Source of the DNA: Ostrinia nubilalis
Taxonomy: Eukaryota; Arthropoda; Insecta; Lepidoptera; Crambidae
Assembly (NCBI RefSeq): GCF_963855985.1
Contig: NC_087119.1
Coordinates: 7,418,001-7,482,000, forward strand
Length of the DNA: 64,000 bases
Direction of reading: 5' to 3'
A model generated the notes under the pieces. That model did not search any database, was not told the origin of the DNA, and worked only from the letters and a program-made list of their open reading frames with translations. Position numbers and translations under genes: made by a program. Of this stretch, positions 35,752-46,440 are shown piece after piece (position 1 is the first letter of the stretch; each line of letters opens with the position of its first letter).

Positions 35752-36575
35752 TCAGAGGTCGTCACAGAAATATTAGTATTAGTATTTCTACTAATAATAT
35801 CAAAAGTGGAATTTACTTGTTTTGTGTTAATAACACAGTTAATATTATAAGCTAACAATGTAGCAAGTTTTAATTTTATGCTTTGAGGCAGGTGTAAAGA
35901 GCTGCCTGTCATTATGAACTTATTATTAATAAATTTATTAGTGTCAAAATAGACAAATTTGTCGCTATGACGAACAGTCAAATTAAATAATAAAGTATTC
36001 AGTAAGTGAATACTTTCATTAGTTTCAGAGGAGCCATTTTTACAGTATGGCAGGGCACACATAATTATTTTATGAATATTAAGGCTGGCCAGCATGGAAA
36101 AATTATGTAGAATATTTTTCCTATTTATATTCTGACTGTTTCCTAACATTATAATTAAAATAGAATTACTGTGTAATTGTTTACTATTTTTTATGCCATT
36201 CATTAATTGACAATAAGATGCGTCTGGCATACAGTTATTTATTATTTTACAATCTAATTTTTTATTTAATATGGGGCCATAACCAACTCCTAGCCTATCT
36301 GAGAACAACACTACATTGCTTGATTTATGTACATTCAACAGTCCCGTTTTTGAAGACATTGAAGGCCGCAAGCCGCCATCAGTTTGTTGCTGACTTTGCA
36401 TTGTTATGTTTGGCAGAGATTTAAAATCCGTAGTAGGATTGCCTAGATCTAAGAGATTGTTTGCTGCCAGGATATGTTCGTTAATTTGTTCCCTGGCTGA
36501 ATTATATTTAGCTGTTATGGATGCAAGCGAGTCATGCAAGTTTGTGATTTCAGCCTGCAACCTTTCAACGTCCAA
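35742..36575 (-). CDS. LINE ORF1 fragment, coiled coil plus degenerate SGNH-esterase-like domain
   Basis: 277 codons. The first ~45 residues (MDVERLQAEITNLHDSLASI and on) have heptad-like spacing. The rest has the layout of the esterase (SGNH) domain known from ORF1 of some CR1-clade LINEs: a block I-like FSDRLGVGYG, a block III-like MLGNSQN and a block V-like SSLHLPQSIKLKLA. The expected catalytic Ser (GDS) and Asp (DxxH) are not in canonical context, so it may be inactive. The first codon is TTG and an upstream in-frame stop lies close by, so the true N-terminus is missing or altered. Confidence 0.6.
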   Translation of the reverse strand: MDVERLQAEITNLHDSLASITAKYNSAREQINEHILAANNLLDLGNPTTDFKSLPNITMQSQQQTDGGLRPSMSSKTGLLNVHKSSNVVLFSDRLGVGYGPILNKKLDCKIINNCMPDASYCQLMNGIKNSKQLHSNSILIIMLGNSQNINRKNILHNFSMLASLNIHKIIMCALPYCKNGSSETNESIHLLNTLLFNLTVRHSDKFVYFDTNKFINNKFIMTGSSLHLPQSIKLKLATLLAYNINCVINTKQVNSTFDIISRNTNTNISVTTSDLN

Positions 36576-36589
36576 GTTATGAGTGGACC

Positions 36590-36723
36590 TACTCTATAGC
36601 CTACATAGAAAAAAATTAGGATTCTAAATCGTGAAAGAATTTTTTTTCGGAGCCTATTGCTAACAATAATTGTATTAAACAAACAAACAAACAATTAAAT
36701 CTTTCCTCTTTTATTAGTATAGA
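36590..36723 (-). mobile_element. Helitron-like 5' fragment abutting the LINE
   Basis: Read on minus: TCTATACTAATAAAAGAGGA, 'agatttaattgtttgtttgt' and 'aggctccgaaaaaaaa', a distinct Helitron subfamily head. It stops where the LINE 5' end begins; the other half was not found beyond the LINE. Confidence 0.5.
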
Positions 36724-36799
36724 TTTAACAACAAAGCTTCCCCTCTCGAAACAAAACGCTTCTTTTTCTTCTTCACGAAACCAAACTCAAAGCGGATAA

Positions 36800-37050
36800 A
36801 TAAATAAACAAATCTTTAAACAATTGACAACATCACAGCGCCATCTAGTCCAAAAGTAGGCAAGCAATATGCTTGTGTTAAGGGTGCTAGCATGATGGAT
36901 ATAGTTTTTTATAATTTATTTATTAAATTAAATACATGGTACCTACATATTATACATGGTTACACCCAGATCCGTCAAAGAAATTAAAATTCACCATTTC
37001 AATTTCTGCTCGGCCGGCCGACTCGAAACAGCCTCTCGGCATAGTATCAA
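36800..37050 (-). mobile_element. tRNA-derived SINE, second copy
   Basis: On minus it follows the same body as 48037-48302 ('gacggatctgggtgtaacca', 'ttgcctacttttggactaga', 'tggcgctgtga'). Its tRNA-like head is diverged, with a damaged B box (TTTCGAGTCGG). Confidence 0.75.
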
Positions 37051-37735
37051 ATGTATTTGGTCGCCGTACAAATCACCGCTTTACGACACGAACGCACGTA
37101 AACGTCACGGCGGGAAAAATGACACAGGTCCTGCCTTGACGGGCGCTCGCGCCATACTAATCGATGTCGGCTTGCGCATTGTAATTTATACTGATATTCA
37201 CATCAATATTTTGACAAAGTGGTTACTAATATTTAAACAATAACTATAGAAATCAATTCTACAATGAATATTCTTTATTTTGGGATACTTTTATTGCAGT
37301 TATTGCTGTGTTTTTAAACCAAAAACCACGATCAAAATGTGACGTTATTCTTCAAATTTGCCAAATTATTTTTAGATTTTACTCAATAATGGTAATGAAA
37401 TTCAAGAATCTATTTCATTAATGGACTACAAGAATATATGTCCGATGATTACTATATATTTTTAAGCTTATTATATGAGCATAAATAATAGATACAGGAC
37501 TTTGAAAATGAGTCTGCGGCAATTTTTCCGTAAAATGGTTGTGGGAGATGGGGCACTGTGAATTAAGCAAAAGAGTTTTAGTAAATCCGTTTCATTAATG
37601 GTCAACACCAAGGATTGACCTATCTTTCGCAGTTATTAAATAATCTCTGGGTGTTGCTTAAGATAGTAATTCATGCTTCCAAAATCTTAGAAATTCGCAC
37701 GAAAATGTAAAATGGCTCTTAAAACAGTATCTATA

Positions 37736-38551
37736 CAGTGTGTCCGGGTTTGTAGTGATCAAACTTTAAGGGCGTAATCTATGGACAATTTTATCGATGA
37801 AAATACTTCAAATTTGGGGCTTGACCCATTTCTCGCAAAATTACGAGGATTTAAGTTTTTAATTTTTAGTTTTCACCTCTTCCTTCAAAAACAAGTGAAA
37901 GCGTGGGTAGCTTAACACTAATAAGCAAAAAATTTTATATCATGCGATAGCCAATAAAATTATCTATTAGCAGAAGTAGAAAACAGATACAAGTTTCATA
38001 CATTTTAAGGGAGTAAGAATGGATTTAATTAGAAAAAAACATGACTTTTTTTACTTCCCGGGAAACCGCTGGGAAGGGGTATCTTTGTTCAACAATTACG
38101 TCGAAACTAATAAACGTAGACTAATAAATTTACGTTCGTTTTGTAGAATAGCTCAAATACTAATAATACAATGCAAATAAAATATACCTTAACGACCCGG
38201 TTTTTCTTGTGTTGGAAAATAACTGAAAAAGAAGTAAAAAAAGTCATGTTTTTTTCTAATTAAATCCATTCTTACTCCCTTAAAATGTATGAAACTTGTA
38301 TCTGTTTTCTACTTTTGCTAATAGATAATTTTATTGGCTATCGCATGATATAAAATATTTGCTTATTAATGTTAAGCTACCCACGCTTTCACTTGTTTTT
38401 GAAGGAAGAGGTGAAAACTAAAAATTAAAAACTTAAATCCTTGTAATTTTGCGATAAATGGGTCAAGCCCCAAATTTGAATTATTTTTATCGATAAAATT
38501 GTCCCTAGATTTGGCCCATAAAGTTTGATCACTACATGCCCGGACACACTG
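37736..38551. mobile_element. Long-hairpin element C (816 bp, CAGTGTG ends)
   Basis: Arms of ~310 bp: 'gtgtccgggtttgtagtgat' at the left, 'atcactacatgcccggacac' at the right, pairing through 'aaagcgtgggtagcttaaca' and 'ttcttactccctt'. TATA flanks at 37732-37735 and 38552-38555. Confidence 0.8.
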
Positions 38552-38555
38552 TATA

Positions 38556-39234
38556 CAGGGTGGAAACGATAAGTGATCTCACTCGATTATTTCTAAACTA
38601 TACAAGATATCGAAAAACTGGTTATTGATAATAAAAGTGCTTTACGAGCTCTTTCAAACGGTATCAGTAATATGTTACAGAATTAACTGGATCTATCCGA
38701 AAATTCAATGTTTTCAGGCTCCATACTAAATGTATGCCAGCCACACAATGTTAGAAGTGTTAATTTTTTTTATTCAATAATAAACACTTACATTGAACTC
38801 CAAATTGCATTCTTATTTAAAATTATTCATGAAAAACATTGGTTTTAGGCTTTACTTGCTATAATATTATCAAGACATGAGTGCCATGACTGTGGCAGTA
38901 CTTAATGTATGGAAGCTGGAAACATTGCATTTTCGGATAGATCCAGTTTATTTTGTAACCTATTATTGGTACCGTTGGATAGAGCTCGTGAAGCACTTTC
39001 AGGATCAGTAACCAGTTTTTGGATATCTTGTATAGTTTTTAATATTATGTGGTTTTACTAAATGTATGGAAGCCGGAAACATTGAATTTTCGGATAGATC
39101 CAGTTTATTTGGTAACCTATTATTGGTACCGTTGGATAGAGCTCATAAAGCACTTTCAGGATCAGTAACCAGTTTTTGGATATCTTGTATAGTTTAGAAA
39201 TAATCGAGTGAGATCACTTATCGTTTCCACCCTG
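38556..39234. mobile_element. Long-hairpin element D (679 bp), abutting C, with a duplicated right arm
   Basis: Ends CAGGGTGGAAACGATAAGTG and CACTTATCGTTTCCACCCTG. The left TATA is shared with element C. In the right arm a 157 bp segment occurs twice in tandem (starts 38904 and 39061, 'aatgtatggaagc'). Confidence 0.8.
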
Positions 39235-40520
39235 TATACCTTATCTGGCTAAGACAAGTAATTAAATGGGCTAAACCAGTGAACCTTTATTAAAAAGAAA
39301 AACAGGAAATAATTATTTTGGATTTTGAGACTATCTAGCCAGATGCCAGATCTAGCCGTTGTGGATTTTTTAAATAGTAAGTAAAACATACATATTATAA
39401 ACATGTTATTGTTTAAATTAAGTAATGCTCCTATAGAGCAGATTTACTATTTTAAGGTTACGTTTTGGTAAAGTTTGACATTGAAGACCCCTAAACTCAA
39501 TAAAAAGTTACTAGTTACTTAACCTACTCGTAACACTATCCTCAGAGGGTTAATTTGGGACTCATGAACATAACTCTTCTTCTGGCGCAGTCGGGTAAAA
39601 ATACATAGGTAGGTACTTAATAATAATAATATGTTGTCGGTAGCTGTTGTAGTTACTTTATGTAATTTTTAATTAATTGGCATAGGTACCTACTTTTTAT
39701 AAACGTTTGCTAAATGTTACAGGCATAGATTAATAGTTAAGGCTTGGTATTTCTGCTAAAGTAGGTATTTCGCGCTGTCAAAATCTGCGCGCACAATACT
39801 TCGCCGAAGACAGCGCGCCAAAGAGCTCTCGCGGCTACACAGTATAGAAATACGCAGTTGGTTAGGTTAGGTTGACTTCCTTCCGTTCAAGCGTCACACT
39901 CACAGCACTTTCTAATACAAATCATATCCAAGTGATACAAATCAAAACAACTTTCAAAATTTTTGGGAATATATTTTAGAATCGAATAAATATAGAATAA
40001 ATAACTGCCAAAGTAAACACGGTTCTAAGAGGCGTGGCGTCACCCGACCTTCCAGAAGTTCCGCGCCGGCTAAAAAAATTTCAAGATTACGTCACCCGAC
40101 CTATCGGTAGATCCTCGGGAGCTTGAGCGATTGGAAAAACATTTAATTATCAGTTACTCGTAGTAGCGATTATTTAGAGCTTGGATAATAAATTATAGTT
40201 GTTGCAATTCATAAAGCTTTGCATGTGGTTAATTACATTAATCAGTACACGCATCAATTTTGTTCAGTCTTTTTGTTTATTAATAAATAAAAATATCATA
40301 CTAAAATTGCATACATATTTGTTTGTATTGGTCTGGGTGTTTTCTTTCTATAATTTATGTATAACGTATGTACGGGGCTCTGTATCGAAAATCACTATGA
40401 GCAATGAGCATCACACACTGTTACCTGGAGTGCATTACCGCAGCAAAATTTTTATAAATGTTGTGCTTTAGAGAGTCGAGAGTATAGCAGATAATTAATC
40501 CATCGTGAACAGAGTTTTAA
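39235..40520. other. No gene seen
   Basis: Contains a short 'ggttaggttaggtt' at about 39858-39871 and 'cgtcacccgacct' twice (near 40048 and 40090). No exon can be supported. Confidence 0.45.
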
Positions 40521-40539
40521 AGTTATTGGCTAGAAGATT

Positions 40540-41338
40540 ATTTTATCTTGCAGCTTAGACCTTTAGCTACAGACCTTAGACAGTATTTTTGAAACATTTT
40601 TACGCATGGTGGAGGAAGGGACGCTCTAGAGCAGTGGTTCTTAACCGGTGGTCCGCGGACCACTGGTGGTCCCTGGAGGCATTCCAAGTGGTCCACGATG
40701 TGCACTTGCACACCTTGGTCAAAACCACTTTTAACTGATTTTTGCAGTCAAACTGGTTTTGACCGATTATGAGGTGGTCCCTGACAAGACAGAAATTTGG
40801 TAAAATGGTCCCTCATGACTTAAAGGTTAAGAACCACTGCTCTAGAGACTCAAAACTACAAGGATACACATGAACTCCAGTTTTAAATCCGTTGATATCT
40901 GCTGCATCTGCCATGTTTTTGGCTATAAGATTCTTCTGTCTTACGGCTTAGACCTTTAGCTACAGACCTTAGACAGTATTTTTGAAACATTCTTACGCAT
41001 GGTGGAGGAAGGGACGCTCTAGACACTCAAGTCTACAAGGAGTCACATCAACTCCAGTTTTAAATCCGTTAACATCTGCTGCATCTGCCATCTTTTTGGG
41101 TAGAAGATTCTTCCATCTTGCAGCGTAGACCTTTAGCTACAGACCTTAGACAGTATTTTTTTGAAAATTCTTACGCATGGTGGAGGAAGGGTCGCTCTAG
41201 ACACTCAAGTCTACAAGGAGTCACATGAACTCCAGTTTTAAATCCGTTGACATCTGCTGCATCTGCCATCTTTTTGGCTAGAAGATTCTTCTATCTTACA
41301 GCTTAGACCTTTAGCTACAGACCTTAGACAGTATTTTT
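40540..41338 (+). repeat. 177 bp tandem repeat, about four units
   Basis: The motif 'agacctttagctacagacct' recurs at about 40557, 40950, 41127 and 41305. Spacings are 393, 177 and 178 bp; the first equals 177 once the MITE and its duplication (216 bp) are removed. Units share 'cgcatggtggaggaaggg' and 'catctgctgcatctgccat'. No open frame persists. Confidence 0.9.
40632..40839. mobile_element. hAT-type MITE, 208 bp, with perfect 8 bp target duplication
   Basis: Ends CAGTGGTTCTTAACC and GGTTAAGAACCACTG are perfect inverted repeats. CTCTAGAG flanks both sides (40624-40631 and 40840-40847): an 8 bp duplication as made by hAT transposases. It interrupts the first unit of a 177 bp tandem repeat. 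Confidence 0.9.
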
Positions 41339-42788
41339 TATTATTTATTTGTGTCAGTGTGCTCTTCTAAAGAGTGTAAGACGATTGTATGTAGGTACTA
41401 TTAAAATGTAATTTTAACTCATTGGTTTTGTCTTATATTTGAAGAATGTACTATGTATCATGAGTAGAGTCTTCGTTTAAAAGGATGCGAACGATTTAAA
41501 TTTCAATAGGTAGACAAAATTGATAATTCTTAATTATCAAAAATTTAAGCTTTCTCCAGTAACACTGATATTATTATACTGTGGCTCATCAAAGTCATCA
41601 TTGTCAAAAATATTGACAAATCGCAAACTGTCACGGCCAAAAAACTGACACGCGTCCGTCCTCCGTAAGCGCCACCGCGCGACTGATTGAGATTGTCCAA
41701 GCCGTCATGGACGATTTTTTCCACATTTTTTAACATTGTAACTAAATAAGACGCAATATAAAAATTTCATCCGTTAAAAGCCCTCAAGTTATTTCTGAAC
41801 TTTAGTTTAGTAAAAGATTTAGAACCTCAAATCGCTTATTTTAAAAATAAAACCATAAATAGAAAACGAATAGAGGTAACTTTGGGAATATATTCTATCG
41901 AGTCAACTTCATCAAATCGTGTTTCCATCCGTTAATAGCCCTAAAAAATATCCTCAACTATGCCCAATAAAAATCTTAGCCTTTAATTTTACTGTTTAGT
42001 ACCTCAAAAATGAAAAATGAAAACCTCATTTTCGCCATTTTCTCTGCTACCCGGCCTTAAATCATTAATCTAAGGCACAAAATATTCTAAGGTTACCTAC
42101 AGGATCTTTTGACGTCACTAACATGTTCACAAACTGAGTTAAATTGAAAATTTTAAAGTATGTAGGTATCTAGGTAACTGAAAATGTTGTGTAGTGGAAA
42201 AATGTACTTACTGAACTACTTAAGTATCCAATTACTTAGCTTGATAGTATTATACTAATAATTTAAGTAATATTTAATTGATATTAAATCGGTTATGTTG
42301 TTATTTAAAGAAGAACAACATGAACACAACAATGAAGTTTTGCAATCTACCATTTACTATGCAGGTAATTTCAATTGTTTTTTCAAAACAAATACGAGCC
42401 ACGTTTGATTTAGACATGGCTATCAAATAAGCGGCTAGTTATTTCATTTCTCGCCGTTTATTGTCGGCAATCGTGTTACCTAACCGTCTGATACGTTCTC
42501 ACCTATGACCTAACGTAAGTTGCCGCCGCGGGCGCACCTCTGCTGTCATTGGCAGGAGAATCGAATGTCCACTGTAAGATACAGATTCATTCCTCTTAAG
42601 AAATAAAGATTATACATATTTAAAATAAGTATTACCTAAATGACATCTTATTCTATAAATAATTACAAGAACATTACTGTAGTCATAGAAATAGATGATA
42701 GGTAGGTGTATCATTTTGTATGCACAAATCACACGTTAAACTTTAAAATTGTTTTAACACATTTTTGATAATTTACTAGTAATTTTCA
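41339..42788. other. No gene seen
   Basis: AT-rich, with a GC-richer patch at 41630-41710. No splice-bounded frame was found. Confidence 0.45.
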
Positions 42789-42838
42789 TTCATATTAATA
42801 TAAAGTTATGATTAGTCATAACTTTATATTAATATGAA
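42789..42838. repeat. 50 nt perfect hairpin
   Basis: A 23 bp perfect stem TTCATATTAATATAAAGTTA.../... around a TTAG loop. It is AT-rich and stands alone. Confidence 0.85.
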
Positions 42839-43310
42839 TTTTGAATGATTGATAAAGTTTTAAATCAGGCGAAACCTTTTTTGACTGATTTAAAAGTGGA
42901 TCAGTCAAAAGTGGTTTTGGCCGATTATGAGTTTTGACTGTAACATTTACATTATACTATGAGAAGTCCCCAAAAAGCCTTGACCTATCTACATTTAAAG
43001 CATTTGAGTCAAAGTAGCTGTGAGAAATTATAATTATTTTTCCTCTGAAATTAAAAAACTTTAAATGAATCATTCGTTAATTTAAAAACCAACCAAACCA
43101 AAAGACCTGTTCAGCATTTTTTTCGTCTTACCCTCATATCCAAAATATAAAGCTCTGTGGTTAAGGATTCCAGGTGAAACTCGCTTCCACCTTCGGCCTA
43201 ATCCATCAGGTGAAATGAAGGCTAAGAGTTATCCTCGTCATGGATAACAAAATTAAATACTTACTGAATTGAAAACGCAAAATTCTCCGAGTAAGTACCT
43301 ATATTTTATG

Positions 43311-43541
43311 CGCGACTTCGTACGCGTGAAACATATAGTTTGAATAATATTTCCCGTTTTTGCAACATTTTTCTTTACTTACTGCTCCGGCTCCGCCCAC
43401 AGCCAATAGCTGTTGGGTGATGTTATTAGCCTAAAGCCTTCCTGGATAAATGGGCTATCCAACAGAAAAATCCTTTTATAATAGGAACAGTAGTTTCTGA
43501 GATTAAGACGTTCAAACAAACAAACAAAATATTAGTGTAGA
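43311..43541 (-). mobile_element. Helitron-like element (GTTT type)
   Basis: Read on minus: TCTACACTAATATTTTGTTT, 'ggatagcccatttatccagg', 'aaggctttaggctaata' and a worn 'acgaagtcgcgc' tail. The same family as 2558-4104 but without helicase sequence. Confidence 0.65.
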
Positions 43542-43984
43542 AAAGTCGGTCGGTTTAGAAATAGAAATAGAATAGAATCAGGTAAGTATCATTCGTATTA
43601 CATAGTTGATGGCTTTTCGATGGAATTGAAAGGCCTACGACGATGGATGTAGCGTGTGAGCTAGAATTATTTTTTTGTGACCGACCACTTTCCCTTTCTT
43701 TTCATAAACATAATATCTCATCACTTGCTGATATGTTGTTATAAAGTTTTCAGAATTTTTTATAGTCGGGACAAGTGATAATATGTATATAGGATTGCCT
43801 AAATACATGTATGTCTACGTAGGTTACTGGTCAAAACAGGCAGAATGCAAGTAAAAGGCATGAACATTGTAAAGATAGTTAATAGGTAAGTAGGCATTCG
43901 ATTCTGTTTTATCCAAAAGAAAAATTACCCAACCCATGTACCTACTTCTGAGCCCTTTTTGAAAGTCATTAAACTTTTGAAGAT

Positions 43985-44150
43985 TTTGTTGGGTGGTCAC
44001 GGTTCGAAAGGCATTCCTCCCAGTTCCCACTCGGTCATCCGATGATCTGGTAAAGGTCTGCCCACTCCTGGAAGCGGGTAGCGCACGCCCGGTATTTGTG
44101 GAAATCCTTCGGGGAAGAATTTCAGCAGTAGATTTTTTGGATGAAAAGGG
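43985..44150 (+). mobile_element. RTE LINE fragment with frameshift
   Basis: PTRSSDDLVKV in one frame continues as AHSWKRVAHARYLWKSFGEE in another, the final segment of RTE proteins. Confidence 0.65.
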
Positions 44151-44566
44151 AAACCATACCTATAATTTTATACATAAGGTAAACAAATTCCTTATACGAC
44201 TTAAATGAATTTAAAAGAAGTATTGATATTACAAAGCCTAATTGGAATAAACACATACCTAAAACACTTGTTATTTCAATTGAAACTATTTAATTGATGT
44301 AGGAGTAGGTATGTATAGGTGGAGTAATATAAATCAAAAACTTAAAAAAGTAAATATAAAATTACCGATCTACTTTCCTAACAGTGTAAAATAAATCATT
44401 ATTTCAGGTTTAATAAATAGATTATACCTAAAGTTACATCATATTTTAAACCGGCTTCTCTTAGGAAATGTAAAGAAAGTCGCATTGATTTATTTGATGT
44501 CCATTTTTTCAGTACAAGCGCCAACTACCTCCTCTTGGGATTTGACCTACGTCACGTCTTCATCTA

Positions 44567-44613
44567 GAGCACAGAATAAGTAATAATGGACTTTTATTTA
44601 CTTATTCTGTGCT
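44567..44613. repeat. Small inverted repeat AGCACAGAATAAGTAA
   Basis: A 16 bp stem AGCACAGAATAAGTAA / TTACTTATTCTGTGCT with a ~14 nt loop, just left of hairpin element E. A single copy of CACAGAATAAGTAA also occurs near 1241, so it may be the end of an element family. Confidence 0.65.
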
Positions 44614-44619
44614 TTTATA

Positions 44620-44956
44620 CAGGTTGTCCCAAAAAGTAGTGTCAAGCCGAAGCCCAGAGGTACAGCATCACTAGGGCTACTCGAATCACCGCGACTTTTG
44701 ATAGTTTTCGAGTTATGAATTTTTACAACATTAACGTTTTTAGTTTACATACGTGTTATGGATGTAAACACTTCTAAATCAGCTAGGCCTAGTATTCATC
44801 TAATAATAATTTAAAAAAATCAGGCATGTAAGGCTATTCGCGCCATCAATCATAACTCGAAAACTATCAAAAATCGCGGAACATACATGGGGGTGATTTG
44901 GATAGCCCGAGTGATGCTCTACCTCTGGGCTTGACACTACTTTTTTTGACAGTCTG
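44620..44956. mobile_element. Long-hairpin element E (337 bp, CAGGTTG ends)
   Basis: Left CAGGTTGTCCCAAAAAGTAG, right CTACTTTTTTTGACAGTCTG. Arms include 'gtgtcaagccgaagcccaga'/'tctgggcttgacac' and 'gatagttttcgagttatga'. TATA on both sides. Confidence 0.8.
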
Positions 44957-46160
44957 TATAGGTACTTACAATATGCTTTTCAATTTATATGTTTAGGTAA
45001 ACTGGGTAAACTGACTAGGTGACTCAGCTATTAGATACTACACTAGAAGGTACCTAGGCATAAGCACATAAGCCTAGATTCGTTGAAAGTTTATTGGTAA
45101 TGCATTAGCCACGAACAGCAATAATCTTAAGGAAACCAGAGCAATGTGGCGCCGACCTGGTGGGAAGCATTTTTAATGTAGTTTTTAAGGCCAGTGTCAA
45201 ATCCGAGTACTATCATGTACTATGCGACACAGAAAATCAGATACAATCGTACATTTAAGTTGCTACAAAATTATGTATTCTGTGCTTTATGTAGCTACAC
45301 CGCGTTTCCATAAATAACAAACTAGTTTTGCTATAAAAAAAACTCACAAAGCTACCAATTGGCCCTTTAGACTTTAGACAAAGGTTTTCGATAATAGTTT
45401 TGTTAGATAACAACATACCTACCTACCGTTTGGTATTTCAAATGTTAATTGCGGGTCATTTCAAAAGTTCACGACATTTGACACCTTCCATTCATTATTT
45501 TAAATGGCATATACTTACATTAAAAATTATTAAAAGCTTTTATTGCTTGGAAAACGTGTTTTTTTCTAAATCCATTTTATGAGGCTTTTATGCACTCAGG
45601 GTCTGTAACTGTCAACTACCCTTAAAAATCTACGAAATAATGGGAATTTATACTAAAGTTGCATCAAAATCCGTCCAGTTATTTTTGCAAGAAATATACA
45701 TTTGCTATATAGACCTTCAGCATTTTCAGTGAAATACTGAAACTCTTGCGCGGGTGGAAACGCGGAAAAACCCTAATTACCTAACTGATGAAGATTTTTA
45801 GTAATAAATTAATTATTAAACATTACTATTTTAATAACTGAGATAAATGTTATTGTTAATCTATTTTACATTAACAAGCAATAAGTTTTGAGTCGAGTTT
45901 AAATGACGGATGTTTTCTTAAAAAGCATTTAAATAAGAAGGAAGGCTTAATATTTATAATATTTATTAAAAAAAGGCATGCTTCCACGAATTCAAGGTGA
46001 CCTTTCCTTTCCTGCCTATTGGCATCAAAATGGCTGCCTTTGAATTTAATTTCTGAATACCCTCATTTAACCCCGCTCACATTTGTCTTCATAACGATTA
46101 ATCTGCAATTAAATGCAATTATGTCCTGCTGGAAGTTAGCAATGCACCACAGTGCTGTAT
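44957..46160. other. No gene seen; upstream of the secreted-protein gene
   Basis: AT-rich. The segment 45640-45770 resembles worn Helitron-like sequence ('catcaaaatccgtccagtta'). A possible non-coding exon lies at about 46165-46238 (after 'tgtatttcag', before 'gtatgtgg') but cannot be proven. Confidence 0.4.
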
Positions 46161-46423
46161 TTCAGGTTCCTACATGAGGTTCTTTCTCATCACGACGTCA
46201 TACCAGGATTTAAGGTCCGAAGACAAACTGAAAGAGAAGGTATGTGGAAAATGTTTGGCACGCGGCCTGCGCGCGCATGAGGCGGCCGATGGGGGCGAGC
46301 CGCGTGTGCGCGCGCGCTCGGCCAGACCAACCGTGGCCTCCGAGCGCAGTGCACCTACACCATACCTAGCCGCCCCGCGGAGAAAGGAACTGCAACTTAC
46401 GACATCCGCGAACCGACCACATC

Positions 46424-46440
46424 ATGAAGATATTACCTCT
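46424..46440 (+). CDS. Secreted-protein gene exon 1 (coding part)
   Basis: ATGAAGATATTACCTCT before a GTAAGT donor gives MKILP plus two bases. Joined to exon 2 it completes a signal peptide. The upstream GC-rich stretch (about 46245-46423) is probably 5' UTR. Confidence 0.75.

Larger units (their letters stand above)
32645..36589 (-). mobile_element. Two-ORF non-LTR retrotransposon (CR1/jockey superfamily), nearly complete
   Basis: From high to low coordinates it holds an ORF1 fragment, an intact endonuclease-reverse transcriptase ORF2, a short 3' UTR and a terminal three-fold decamer repeat (TTAAAACTCA on plus, about 32650-32682). The 5' end is truncated inside or just before ORF1, where it abuts a Helitron 5' fragment. 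The 3' microsatellite is typical of CR1-like LINEs. No clear target-site duplication was found. The intact ORF2 suggests a young copy. Confidence 0.9.

Noticed and set aside
39858..39871. TTAGG-like telomeric motif (ggttaggttaggtt)
   Set aside because: Fewer than three units; common by chance and not an internal telomere array.
40540..41338. CRISPR-like array
   Set aside because: Units are ~177 bp direct tandem copies without short spacers, in a eukaryotic genome.
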